Part shown: one piece after another, positions 37,343 through 49,986 of the stretch
Layout: every line of letters starts with the position of its first letter
Position numbering within the stretch: position 1 is the first letter of the stretch
Assembly: GCF_025698545.1 (NCBI RefSeq)
Contig: NC_068569.1
Span: 7,688,001 to 7,752,000, forward strand
From: Gossypium raimondii
Lineage: Eukaryota; Streptophyta; Magnoliopsida; Malvales; Malvaceae
DNA length: 64,000 nucleotides
Reading direction: 5' to 3'
Notes under the pieces: model-generated
Database searches by the model: none
Told to the model about the DNA's origin: nothing
Seen by the model: only the letters and a program-made list of their open reading frames with translations
Program-made: the position numbers and the translations under genes

Positions 37343-39148
37343 CTCTCATACCTGCATTATAAAAATGAACCTACAAAGCCAATTCCCACATAGCGTCGGT
37401 GACTAGACGAATAGGAGAAGTTGACATGGAGTTCCCAGTTCCGGGGACTCCCTACAGGTATTTTACAAACTATATTTACATTTTAAAATTGGATTACTCA
37501 TCATGTTATTAAATATTATTGCATCTTTCACATTATTAGTATTTTTATAAAATAATTTAAATTCAATAATTAATATACACAATTAAATTTGAATTTTTCA
37601 TAAAATTAGAAATTTAAATAATTTAATTTAATTATTTTAATCTTTAATAATAATTTAAATACATAAATTATTTTAAATTTTCCCACAGAAAATAAAAATT
37701 ATATATTCCAAAAAATTGTAACTATTTTGTTTAATAATCTAATTATGTTTTGTAATTAATATTGATTTTAAGTTAAATTCAATATTTAATATGTACAATT
37801 GAATTATAATTTTTTTCATAAAATTAGAATTTAGATAATCTGTTTTAGTTATTTTAATATTTAATAATAATTTAAATACACAACTTACATTTCATTTTCT
37901 AAACAAAATTTTAGTAAAATTATATATACAATTTTACTTAAAATCTTAAACATGGAAATTTTTCTTTCATAAGAAATTTAAGTGTTTATAAAGTTTTAAA
38001 ATTTGAAATAACAGTTTTGACTTGTGAATGATATTTTGTCACTTATTAAGTTTGAAAAGATTGTTCCAAATTGAAACTATCGGATAAATCTAAAATTATG
38101 AACATATATCATTGCTATTAATAAGAAAATTCAGGAATTAATACAAATAAGATGTTCATATGTTAAAAAGAAGAAGATGTTAATTATACTATTTTTAAAT
38201 AAATATTTCAAAATTCAATAGCAAAGTTTTAAATAAATAATAATAATGTTTAAACTTAAATCACATTCGTATTCATTTATAATTCTTTTAAACCTGTTTA
38301 TAATTTTATATTTAAATATATTTCTTAAATATGAATTTCGAATTTTCAATTGTTATGTCTAAACTTCTTTTGTCATATTAAATAAATAAATTTAAATAGA
38401 AAATAATATAATATGTTTTCGTTAAATAAATAATTTAAATTATTAAATATTTATAAATTATACTAAATAGCTTTATTCAAACAAACTCGCTCTTCGATTA
38501 GTTCTCTAGAGTAACAGAGTAGCTCCATATTTATTATTAAAATATTAATAAAATTACTTAATTTACAAAAAACCTAGTTCATGAAAATCATGAAACAAAT
38601 CAACTCTTATTTGGAATTAAGTTCAGGATTAATTCGAAACCCAAGGTTTTTGATGTCTTGAATTTCAAGTTCAAATCTAACACAAAAAATATCACCACAG
38701 AAGATAGAACGCCAAACCAAAATCCCATCCGTCAAGAAACGAGCATCAATTAGTGCGCTCAAATAAATAATGTAACTCTTTAGCAATTGAAGCTGTAAAC
38801 TTGAGATGAAAGACAAAGAATTACAGTGTAACTTTAAAATTTTAATCTCTTATTTGTTCAATTTTCACAGTTTCTACAACTTCTAAATTTTTTTTGAAGG
38901 TTTTCCATTTTCCCCGTATGTACATCAATGGGGGTGGGGAGTGAGCTAAAAATGATTAAAAAAAGAATTTAGGAATCAAAACCGCAGAACATCAGCAGTG
39001 AGCAGCCGCGTGGAGATGTCCGATTCCCCCAATGTACAATATACAAAAGCCATCTCTCCTCAGCAGTCAAGGAAAAAGATATATATAGAGAGAGAGAGAG
39101 ACCATGAACTCCTCTGTGATCCAGTTATCAAAATTGGGATTCAACGGC
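37343..39148. other. AT-rich spacer and 3' leader of LARP1
   Basis: From 37343 to about 38580 there is AT-rich non-coding DNA. Nearer the LARP1 stop at 39149 the composition becomes less AT-rich and likely includes its 3' leader. An AG microsatellite lies at 39085-39101. A short minus-strand frame (38607-38816) has no recognisable domain. Confidence 0.45.
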
Positions 39149-42100
39149 TTATTGGCTGTCATCTCTTGTGCCAGCATTCCTTTCTTTGGCACGGAAATCT
39201 TCCAAGCCCCGGTATTCTTCCCCGAGTAACCTATCCAATTCAGGATGTTTCTTTAGGGGCTCTCCCTGGTCTCGGAAGTGATGGAAAGCCCTGTACAACA
39301 TATTTCTAAATTCAGAAAATGATGAACTGAAAATACTACTGCAGCAAGAAAATTGTAAACTAATCCTTATATTTCCTAGAGAATAATGATAATGATAAGG
39401 GGAGAAGGTAAGTACCAGTATTTTTCAAGGCCATAAAGATTGCCTTTATGATAGAAATCAAGGGTAAGTTGCTCAAAATCCTTATAAAGATCATCTCGAT
39501 ATTTCTTCTCCAAACCATAGCTGCAAAAGAAGGGCAGAACTTTAAGTATTATATGTATAGGAAAGGAAGCAGTAAAATATACGCCTCTTAGGTTAAAAGA
39601 AAAATATGCAGTAAAAAGGACAAAACCAAAAAAGGGTTAAAACAAAAGAGAATCAAAATTTCAGATGTGCTTCCAACAGCCACGAAAGTGGGCATAATTA
39701 CCAACGTTACCTATAAAATCTGAAAAGACACTCTAACCCATAATTGTAGTTAGCAGCAGCATCTTCAAGAGCAAGTTTCCGGAACTCATTGTACATTGAA
39801 CGGACAAACATGTCCCTAAGGAAATATGACCAAAACCTGTACAGCGAATTCATTTCCTGTATATGAAACCAATGGGCACCATAAGACTAACAGTTCTATT
39901 TTTATACATCTAGAGAAATGCATGTAAAGGAAACCTAGAGATCTTGAAAAAAGAAAAGAAGGCAAATACACACAAGAAATACACCAGATTTATATCGGTA
40001 TGCAATAGAGAATGAAGAGAAAGAGATATTAAGCCAACATTAACAAAAATAAATTCAGGGTTTCATTCATCCTCTGTTCAGGCACACTGTATTCAGTTTT
40101 CTATTAGAACTGGTCATGATCAGTACATGAAAGTAGGAAAAGAAAACAGACAACCCTTGTAACTAAGACAACTGATAAAAAGTTACTTAATGGCTTAGAA
40201 AGTTCAAATATAAAGGGCACCTCACTGCAACCAATTCCCAGCTTCTTCCTGTCATTCAGGCAGCGCTTGTGAAACTTTAGGTACCTGAATGTGACAACAA
40301 CAGATTAGCCAATTTTACTTTGCAAGTGCAAGCACAAATACATAAATATATCGGAGAAAAAGTCCACCACCCCTTACTTCTGTTGCTTAAAACCATTTTC
40401 TTCTAACAGCTTATGACTTGGATGCTGAAAAGGTGGAAATGACTTTGGCAGGGAACCAACTGGTGGACTGCTAGAAAGAGTTCCATGCGGAGAACAGCTC
40501 AACTTCAAAGATGGCCTAGGGCTGGAAAAAATTGAAACTTAGAAACGTTACTTTAAAGTCTAGTAAATAGATTATTGGATTTCATTATATGCGAAACCTG
40601 TAATAACCTATATTCTAGCACTAAAAGCAAGAAAAGAACTTCATTTAGTCACGATATTCAAGATGAAGACAAGGTCACCAAGAACTAACCCATAACTATC
40701 AGGAGGAGTAGATCCAAAGAAATATCCAACTGAATTAGTTGGTGGACTTTCTGATATTATCGCAATTGAATTACGAGCAGTTCCATGATTCTTTGTATTG
40801 CTGGAGAAAAATCTTTGCTTATGGAATGCATGTTGCTTGGAGAAGCCTTTATTTTGCTTCCTCCGAGAACTAAGTACAACAGACTCTTCAAGACTACTGC
40901 ACCCAACAGCAATTTCACCTGTCCTGGGAATTGATTCTCCTGGGGCATCCCTTGGAGACCTTGAAGTTCCATCTTTATTATCACAAATAGAGATATTCTT
41001 TCTATGACTAACTCGTTTAGTTTTTAGCTCCTGCCAACGAACAGCCATGTTCAAATAATATAAAAAAAGGAATAGCAAAAAGAAATTTATACATATGTGC
41101 CATAACATAGCGTCAAAAAGTAATAAGGCAAGGCTAGTGCTTCAACCTGTTCATAGAAGTAAAGACCATCATTTATCACATCAGCAAGCTCACTGGATAT
41201 GCTCTTTGAATCTTTTGCATCAGCTTTGGATCCATCACCTGCCCCGCTATTCTGCACATCAGATAGAGTACATAGCAGTTACAAATAAGAATAAGAATAA
41301 GAAAAGGACAGGAGTGGATTGCAATGTCCTCTCTTCAAACCTCTGGTTTCTCATTTCAAAAAAGGGAAAATGTTCCTAGATTCTAAATCATCGTTGAAGT
41401 TGAAAAAATGAATATCTTTAAATTTGGACTTCAGAAAGATCACTGTCCTTTTGAATCAAGTTTATTCATGCAAATGCTTCATAAATGTAACGCCCATGAT
41501 GAAATAACTGATTTAAATGAAGTAAAAGTTCATATATATTTAATTGGAAAGTAAAGCCTGACATTCATACCATTTTCTCATGAAACCAAACAATCAACGT
41601 GATACTATTGAAATATCATTATATCATACCAGCTATCATAAATTGCTAAGTTAGTACATAATGAGAGTATTACAATGATCCAATCTTTAAATATTAAATG
41701 TAAAAAACCTAAAAATAATAAGGAAAAAAGAGAACCCATGCAAAGCATAATTTCATTACCTGGGTAACAATCACAAGTCTCTGAACATCCTGATCATCAA
41801 CAACCATCTCATCATCTTCATCATCCATTCTAAAATATATTTAAAAAAAGCCACTCAATATTCAAGGGAACATCAATTTATAAGTGTTTAAATATGCCTT
41901 CATACAAGAAGTAAAAAATTCTCTAGCTCAACAATAATACATGACATGTCAATTGATACCAAAATAATCACCTGTTAAGTGCTGAATGCGTCTTTGTTTT
42001 CTGCTCAAGCTCTAGCTCTTCATCCAGCATAAATGTTTGGGTGAAATCATTTGACAGGTCAGCAACATTTTCTACTGTTGCATCAAATAGACCCACACTT

Positions 42101-45100
42101 TCAGTTCCATGGTTGGTGAAGCTTACAGGATCAACTCCTAGTGATTGATCCACATCTGAGAATTCAGTGTGGGAATCAGAAACTTTTTTCCTATTCAAGT
42201 CAACATTTCCACCAGAAAATGCTTGCTTCCCACTGTTTAATAGAACTTGCAGAGCTGCAAGTTTTCTGTTACTTTTTTGGGATACTTCTACTGGATAGCC
42301 CTCAAGTGAAACATTTTCTTCAGTGTACCTTGAATTATCTTCTTTCACATTACCATTTCCACAGGAATCAGTAACATCCTCTACAAGTTGGCACTGAGTA
42401 GGTAGAGCTTTCTGGGACAATGTTGTCTTTGAACTAGCAGGAACCCACTTAGACCACTCATCACGTCTCCGTATCTTATCACCCTATAATAACAATTACC
42501 AAGTAAAGACAAGGCCATAAAAGCAAATAATAGCACCAGAAAACTAAATTCCTAGCCAACGTAGCCACAACAATTACACCATAAAAAAGCTTGATCCAAT
42601 GCTCAAAATTAAACCTCTGGCCTGTTTCCAGCTTGTGTGCATACAATCCAAAATCAAATTTCAAATAGTGATGCGCAAGAAAGAGATAAAAGTCTAACCT
42701 GTACTTCTATAGTAGAAGAAACCAGCAGTGCATCAAGGATAAATTGTATGTCTGTACTCATTCTTTTAACCTGCAACTTAGAATGTTAAATCACAAATAA
42801 TTTAATCTAATACTTCTCAAGCTGCAAAAAAAAAAATCTAATTCAATCAGCTAATGATACAGCAACCATTAATAAACAGAAATTCTGTGCTATACTTCCA
42901 TTAGCATTACATATGCCTTCAACATACCCTTTTAAAATCTGCAATTTTGTAGATTGGAACCCATCCTAGATCATCCATCAAGGAAATCAGGTAATGGTCG
43001 TTTCGAAGATTTGCATCGCTGCAAAATAAAGGAATGAGGTCAATAAGTAATACAAACATACCCACATTATATATCATTGCAAAAACAAATGATTTATTAC
43101 AATCTATCAGTGTAAATCAAAAGTTTATACTTTGGCTTCCCAATGGATGGGGCAGATACATTATGTATGAAACTCATACCAAAAATCTAAAATATGATTT
43201 GCTATATTAAAGCTCACAATAGCATGCAATCAATACAGCTTGCAGGTTGACAAAGTCTAAAGCGGATAGTACATAATCAATTTCTGATGAGATCTCTAGT
43301 TCTTCAAAGGACCCATAAATAACATGTGTACACAAACAGACTCAAATATGCAAACATTTATGTAAGGGATGGACTGATCACTTTCACCAACCAAGAGATA
43401 AATTGAGATACCTAAAAATACCAACACTGGCAATTGTACATAGATCAGAAAGGAGTAAAAGAGGAATTAGTAGAGATTCTAGACAGTGGCATCAGCAGTG
43501 AAGATAAAAAAACACAGGAAAAATTATTAAATAATAAAGAACAAAAAGATCCCTTACCTGAAATAGTATTCGATCTGTTTCACTATATTGGCCCGCAAAG
43601 TTACTGTCTCAGGAGGGAACATGGCAGTCCCTGGATTCATAGGGTATGGAACAAAGCGTGGAGGATGCAGTCCCCTTATGGAGCCTGGAGGAGCAACAGG
43701 CATGTAGTATATAGCCCCTTGAAGGTAAACATAAGAAATTTCAAACAGAATTCATTTGTCAAAGGCATAACATAGCTCAAACAAGAAGAAAGGCAGTATT
43801 AACTGGTTGGCTGACATGCAGGCATTACCCTGCCAGCAGACATAATTGGCAGGGAATAAAACATGCTTTAATATTTTAAATGAAGGCAATTTTCATGAGG
43901 ATTGAGTTGTTACCGGGGAAATTTGGACCAACCATGAACCCTGGAGCAGGACCAAAGAATGGAGGTCTAGCAAAAGGCCTGGGTCCCATACCCTGTGGCA
44001 TGTTAATAGGTTCCCTAGGATTAAATGTCCGTTGATGATTCCAGCCAGGATTCAAATGTCCAGTTTCTTGCATGTTGGGCCTTCTATTAGAGAAGTTGGC
44101 AGGAGGCTGCATATTTCTGCTAGCATCAATACCTTGAACTGGGGGACCAAAGGCATTCTTTGTTGTCTCAGAACCAGATTTTACCAGCTGAGGGTCAATG
44201 CCAGGAAAAGGTCCAGGGACAGGTTGGTAACCATACCCAGGAACTGCCATGTGCTGTGGAGGAGGCACCATAGGATGAAAAACAGGTGGTGGAATTGGGG
44301 GTTGATAATAAGGTAAGGTAACAGGAAACTGGGGTCCAGCATTAGGGTAGCGCTTAGATCCTGACTTCTGATGACGTGCTGATGAATGTTTATGAGAAGC
44401 ATTGGTGTTTCTGGGCCCATTTGGTTTTTGCTGACCAGCTGCTCCCTGCAAGACCAAAATCAATGCGAAGACATACTTAAATTGAGCTACACTAAGATAA
44501 CAACTTATTCCTTTCTTTTTATCTTTTTTTTCTCCTTTTGTCTTAAATGCTAGGATTAAAGACAGAGAAGTGTAGAGACAGAGATAGCTAAATTACGAGG
44601 GGATTCACTAACAGAGAAATTACGTTCCATATTACAATATTTCATCTGAGATTATGTTTCAATTCTTCCTGTTATTTGAAAACATTCCTACAATAATATT
44701 TTTATCATTGGAAGAAGGGAAGGGAAATCGGAGGTAGATGTCGCAAAACACAGCTTACTATCTGAAAATTTTTTATTTGCATAAATTGATCAAAGAATAG
44801 AAACCAGAAAAGTATTAGGCCATTTGTTCTCAACATACATTCTGGGAAATAAAAGTATTGCTTGTTCGATAAAGAATCTAAAATAAAATAAAAACTTGGT
44901 CTTTCATGTTGTCCATTTGAGATGAATTTTAGAAAAATCAACTCAAATTACACTGTATATTTTCAACTTTATCCAATTTTTACACTCTAAAAATTGATCG
45001 ATCGCCTATTAAAGAAAAACACCCCAAAAAGAAAAGCAATGACTAACCTGTTCAACTGATGGAGCTGGAGCAGACCCATCAGCAACAAGCGAAGCATTGT

Positions 45101-45251
45101 CATGTGGTTGTTGGGTCCCACCAAGGTCAGGCCAAGATTTGGTCCCCATAACAGGAGCATCAGCCACTTTCTGAGCATCAATCATCGGAGTCTTCCATGG
45201 TGACTTGACCTCCTTAGGATCATACCCTGCTTCATTCTCAGCCATCACCAT
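39149..45251 (-). CDS. LARP1: La-related protein 1 (LARP1)
   Basis: Fourteen coding exons, in coding order: 45251-45048, 44445-43914, 43717-43558, 43018-42928, 42770-42699, 42483-41972, 41829-41760, 41251-41147, 41030-40690, 40521-40378, 40284-40221, 39856-39711, 39520-39416, 39290-39149. They give 895 residues; Arabidopsis LARP1a has about 826. LARP1 proteins bind mRNA in the cytoplasm and control stability and translation, in plants including heat-induced mRNA decay with XRN4. The N terminus is rich in Pro, Gly and Asn ([16 protein letters not shown]). The La motif spans about 287-360 ([20 protein letters not shown] ... [13 protein letters not shown]). An acidic exon ([14 protein letters not shown]) follows. 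The C-terminal DM15 region spans about 745-885 ([39 protein letters not shown]). The start could equally be the Met at 45245, two codons later. LARP1a/b/c cannot be separated here. Confidence 0.94.
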
Positions 45252-45559
45252 AATCTCTCAACAGGCGCCAAAAAAAACTCAACAAATCAAAAACAATCCA
45301 GGGACCAAAACCCAGAGTTCTGATAGTGGTATTCGTGATAATGAAATAGGAGAAAGAAGTCGGGTATTGGAAGATCAGGGTTTTGATAGCTATTTAAGAG
45401 TGAACTATGGTGAGAGAGTGCGTGGAGGAGTTTGAGAATGATTTGGAGTTTGCAGAGAGAAGCCGAAGTTTGCAAAAGCGGGTACCAAGGAGGCAGCGTA
45501 AAGCCGTGTGTACTTGCGTTTGTTTCGCTTCTTTAACGCTTTCTTTTATTTATATCAAA

Positions 45560-48180
45560 TAAAAGACCGATTGTACCTACAATTAATATCGAAGTGGGTT
45601 TCTGATTGTTTTGGATCTGTCATGTCAAAAACCCTAGGTTAGATATGTAATGTCAAAAACCCTAGATTATATTTTTATTTTTGAACTTCTTTAATGGGCC
45701 GGATTCAATGTTAGATCAGGTGCTTAATAAATTGCCCTAATTAAAAAAAATTCCATGTTTTACTTTAATTAGAGTTTTATCGTAATCGTGACGGCTGAGT
45801 AAGTTGCGTACCCAAAAAAAAAGCCTATTTATCTAACTATAAATTATATATTTAATGTGTATATAAAATAATAATAAATTAACTTAATTTTTAATATAAA
45901 ATAAGTAATGTAAATAAAATATACTCAAAATTTAAATAGAAGCCTCAATTACTCAAAGACAATCATGTTTAATAACAAATTCAAAATCATGCTTCCATAA
46001 AGAAAAATAAATACACATACACAATAAATTTAATTATTTTAACTAAATAAAAAACACATATAATATTATCGATAATTAAAATCCTAAACATTGAAATGAA
46101 TTTTAAATTAAATGAGGATGAAATTGAACTAGTTAAAACTTAATTAGTATCAAACAAACCGCACAAGAAATAAAAAAGGAATTACACCATCCACCTTTCA
46201 ATATAAAAGATATGTTTTTTATTTTATATCTTTACGGAATAAAATTTTTAAAAAAGTTCTTTTCCCCACCTTTGCTCTTCAATTTGTAAATTCGGTGATC
46301 GGAAAATTCAAAGCCTCGTTGAAAAAGTTAAAACTTTCCATATTCCGATGAGCTTTTCTAGATTCCGACGAACTTTTTCTTTTAACAAAATTCTGATTTT
46401 TGTAAAAAAGCTTTTTTTTTTCTTCTCATCTCAAGTCAAAAACTCATTAAGCTTTTGGATCAAAACTCAAACTTTATTTTTTAAAAGAGAAATACCTTTT
46501 ATATTTTAGAGAAAATCTGCTTCTAAATTTTGTTTTCTAAATAGTACACATGCATGTATTTTTCCAAAAAAAAAAAAACCTTGATGAAGCTTGGATTTCT
46601 TATTTTGGTTCAGTATTTTCTAGATTTACCCATGAATGTTTTATTTTAAAATAAAACTATTTCATTACAATTCTTAATTAACTTGAAACTAAAAAATTTA
46701 TTTTTGAAATAAATTTTAAAAATTAATATCTTTTATTGGTTTTTCATTGATACTGTTTTTAATATTAGTAACCAAATGTTTTAATGAAATACTAACTTAA
46801 TAATTACAATACCTAGTAATTAATTCAACATTAGACAAAGCACATTGCAATTTTTTTTGGTAATCCATTATTTATTTATTATTTATCTATTTAACCTTAC
46901 ATACGTAACCATGGAATTAATGTTAGTTTACCTAGTAATTAATCCATTACGTAACCATTATTTACCTAGTAATTAATCCAAATGTTTTTTTAAGAAAATA
47001 CATTACGTAACCATGGAATTAATGTTAGTTTAATTAGATAAATTAGCACGATGACTACAACCCTATTTAAAACTCATAATCAATTTGAACCTGTAAACCA
47101 AAAAACGAGATTCACGTACAATTTAAAACTAACCATAAATTTCAGATATTAGGCAATAATGACTAAAACTATAGTTTATACATATTCTAAATCGAACCCA
47201 ATAAAATAATAAGATACAATTATTTTAAATGAGAAATTAAATTAATAATTTATTTACCATTTTCAATTGAAGTTTATTTCAAAATTTAAAGTATTTTAAA
47301 TTACAAATTTTCATGTATTTTACTTCAAATTCATCACTTCAAACCTCAATTTTAAAATTTAAAACAATATACATTGTGATGATTATAATTGTTTAAATTA
47401 AAAAGAAATTAACCATACTATGTGTCAATAAAATAAACCTTCACGTCAATTAAAAACTTAAAACCTTGTAATATATACTATATCTATATATAATTTAAAA
47501 GAAAAAAATTATATGTACTCACAAATACATTAAATCTTATTTTTAGTCTATTAGTTGCAATTATTCGGATTTTAAAGATAAACAAATTTGCTAGCAATAA
47601 TCACAAACCTAAAAATTCTCCAAGAAATTATTACTTATAATCTATAAAACCAAAATGAAAATGGATTAGATTTAAAATTATATTTTGATATAGTTATAAA
47701 CATGAAACTTTGTATAATTTTGATTCAATTATACACATTAAAAATAAATATATCAAATTTTTATATAAAATAAATATAATTATTTATGTATGTAATATAT
47801 AAACATAAAACAATATTTATTAATAATTATATTCATAATTTGTGAAAATTAAATTAAATAAAAATTTCACATATAAAGTTATACAAATATAAAAACTACA
47901 CGATTGACTAAAATTCATTTATAACAAATGACTAGATACCTTAATTCCATAAAAAACACTATAAATTACAAAAATTAAATAATTAACATTTTATCTCTAG
48001 CTATCTTAGGAGAATCTCAAATTTATTTATATATAAATATAATTGCAGTGTTCTTTTTTTTCCTTTAACCTCGAATGAATGAATCTCAAACTTCAAAATA
48101 AGATTCGAACCATATTTCCTCCGAAAATTTATACTAGTTATCCAAACCTTTTGTTGTAAAGCTATAATTTGTAAAGAAGC
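45560..48180. other. AT-rich spacer upstream of LARP1
   Basis: The first part is the LARP1 upstream region. The rest is AT-rich. A locally rearranged repeat occurs at 46805-47032: TACGTAACCATGGAATTAAT is found at 46902 and 47004, and ACCTAGTAATTAAT three times at about 46810, 46931 and 46966. A decayed, inverted copy of the 25560 element lies at about 47690-47920. No gene. Confidence 0.5.
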
Positions 48181-48189
48181 TTATCATCC

Positions 48190-49986
48190 AGGACTCCAGT
48201 TCTAAATGCATCATGAGAGCAATAATCAGAAGCTACAATTTCAGTTGGGCAAGCAACCAAGACTACCTTCATATCATGCCTCTAGACAGGATACATGCTT
48301 GGGCTTCCCCGGTCCCGCTGTCCCATCAACTCAAATATTGCCCCATCCAAGCTATTATAGGTAAAACAATATCTGGGACCTTCTATGTCAGCAACAACAC
48401 CCTACCGGGAATCCATTTCCCATCACAATATCTTGTTTTCTACTTTTTCATGAGCGCCAAATGTTATTGAAGACAGAAAACCATTTCATGAGTCTCGACA
48501 GAACAACACCAACCATTCCATTTGTTCCCCTGCCTAAGGCAAAGGTTTCTCAACCAATGAGACCAACACAGGGATAAGGGAGAGGTATCAGAGCAGCAAA
48601 TTTAGTAGAAGCTGCAGACGTTAATGGCCATTGTACCTGCAGTTCAGGACTACATAGCCATTGTACCTGCAGTTTGAAATCTCATATCATCCAACATTTG
48701 CGGTTAATGGCCCCATCATCTGCTATGCAAGTAAAGGAACAACAATCTATTCTATATGAAGTTAGACAGAGGGGAACTATACAAGAGGAAAAAGATTACA
48801 CACAATTTAAGATAAGGTAAAAACAAATTTATAAAAGCACAAGAAATCAAGAAAAAGGTTGTCTCGCATAAAACTAAATAAGAAATAGTCCCCATAAAAC
48901 ATCAGTCAATTTAAGAGAAAAAGTACGAAATCGTTATTGTTTAACACAGTTGAAAACCTGAAAGGCATTGTGTCCTCTGCCAGGAAATTCTAACCGTTCC
49001 CCCAACAATTTTCAAGAAACAAATCTTCAAGCCGAAATAGTACATCTTTTTAAAACAAGTGGAGGGGAAAGTACTAAATAGAAACAAAAATACAGGTTTG
49101 AGGTTTCTGATCTTTATAGTAGGCAAATAGTAGCAACTTTTGGTTACAAATTTAAAGACCACGTTTGCATGAGTTCCTGAACTTCAGAATCACCAGAGTC
49201 GAAAACAAAATGATTGGTGCATCTAGGGAGAATCTGCACAATGAATAAAATCATAAAAAAAAAAAAAACAAGTTTCAAAAACAAAAAGATTTATGGAAAA
49301 AGATCCATGAAAAAACCAAAATGAAACTTCATACCTTTGGCAAAACCAAATAAGATTTTTAACATGGTTTAACCAACTAAAATTCAAATTACAAAAAGTG
49401 TGATGAAGGCAAGTGGAACGTTTCAGAATAATTTTAGAAATGAGGTAACTAAAATTACAAATACAATTTAACAAAATATAGATAAAAAAAAATTGTAATA
49501 AGCCTTATGTATAGTCAGAAACAATAAGATTTAATAATATCCACCATCTTAAAAGGAATAATCTATCTCAACACCGCCAGGCAGCTTGTAAAATTAGCAT
49601 TAAACAGTTGACTTCAAAGTAAAACATACCGCGAGCTGTTGTCTTTCAATTGTGCTGCATGTAAACATAATATAAGCCCTAGTGGTGAATTATTTACAAG
49701 CCGTCAACAACTAAATTCTGTTGACAGTTAACAACAAATCTCCACGTCCTTCAGAAACTAAATGCAAACCTGTACTAATTTTTAAGCGATTCTTTTTCAA
49801 CTAGGCAATAACCAAACCTGATACTAGACACAGCCATCCCCACGCTGTGAGATCATGTTTAGTCATGCAGCATAACGTGTCAATTAAATTGGATTTCTCA
49901 TTTGCTAGGTCTATTATGGATAAAGATCATGCAAACATATCAATTAACATGTAAAAATTATATTCAGTTACCTTAGGGCTTACCTA
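48190..49986 (-). other. Spliced 3' leader region of the UBA2-type gene
   Basis: The UBA2 coding frame ends with two consecutive TAG codons directly followed by a gtaagc donor at 49983. Minus-strand splice pairs downstream suggest leader exons: a 25-nt mini-exon at 49654-49630 (atgcag| ... |gtatgt) and a longer exon beginning at 49233 (gtgcag|ATTCTCCC). The latter is open for about 32 codons (RCTNHFVFDSGDSEVQEL segment) before a stop. Composition here is less AT-rich than the adjacent spacer. An 18-base motif (GCCATTGTACCTGCAGTT) occurs at 48627 and 48657. Multi-intron 3' leaders are known for UBA2-type genes, to my recollection. Boundaries need transcripts. Confidence 0.5.

Noticed and set aside
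40641..41108. 155-residue minus-strand frame as a separate gene
   Set aside because: It is LARP1 exon 9 plus flanking intron sequence; frame and splice borders match the neighbours.
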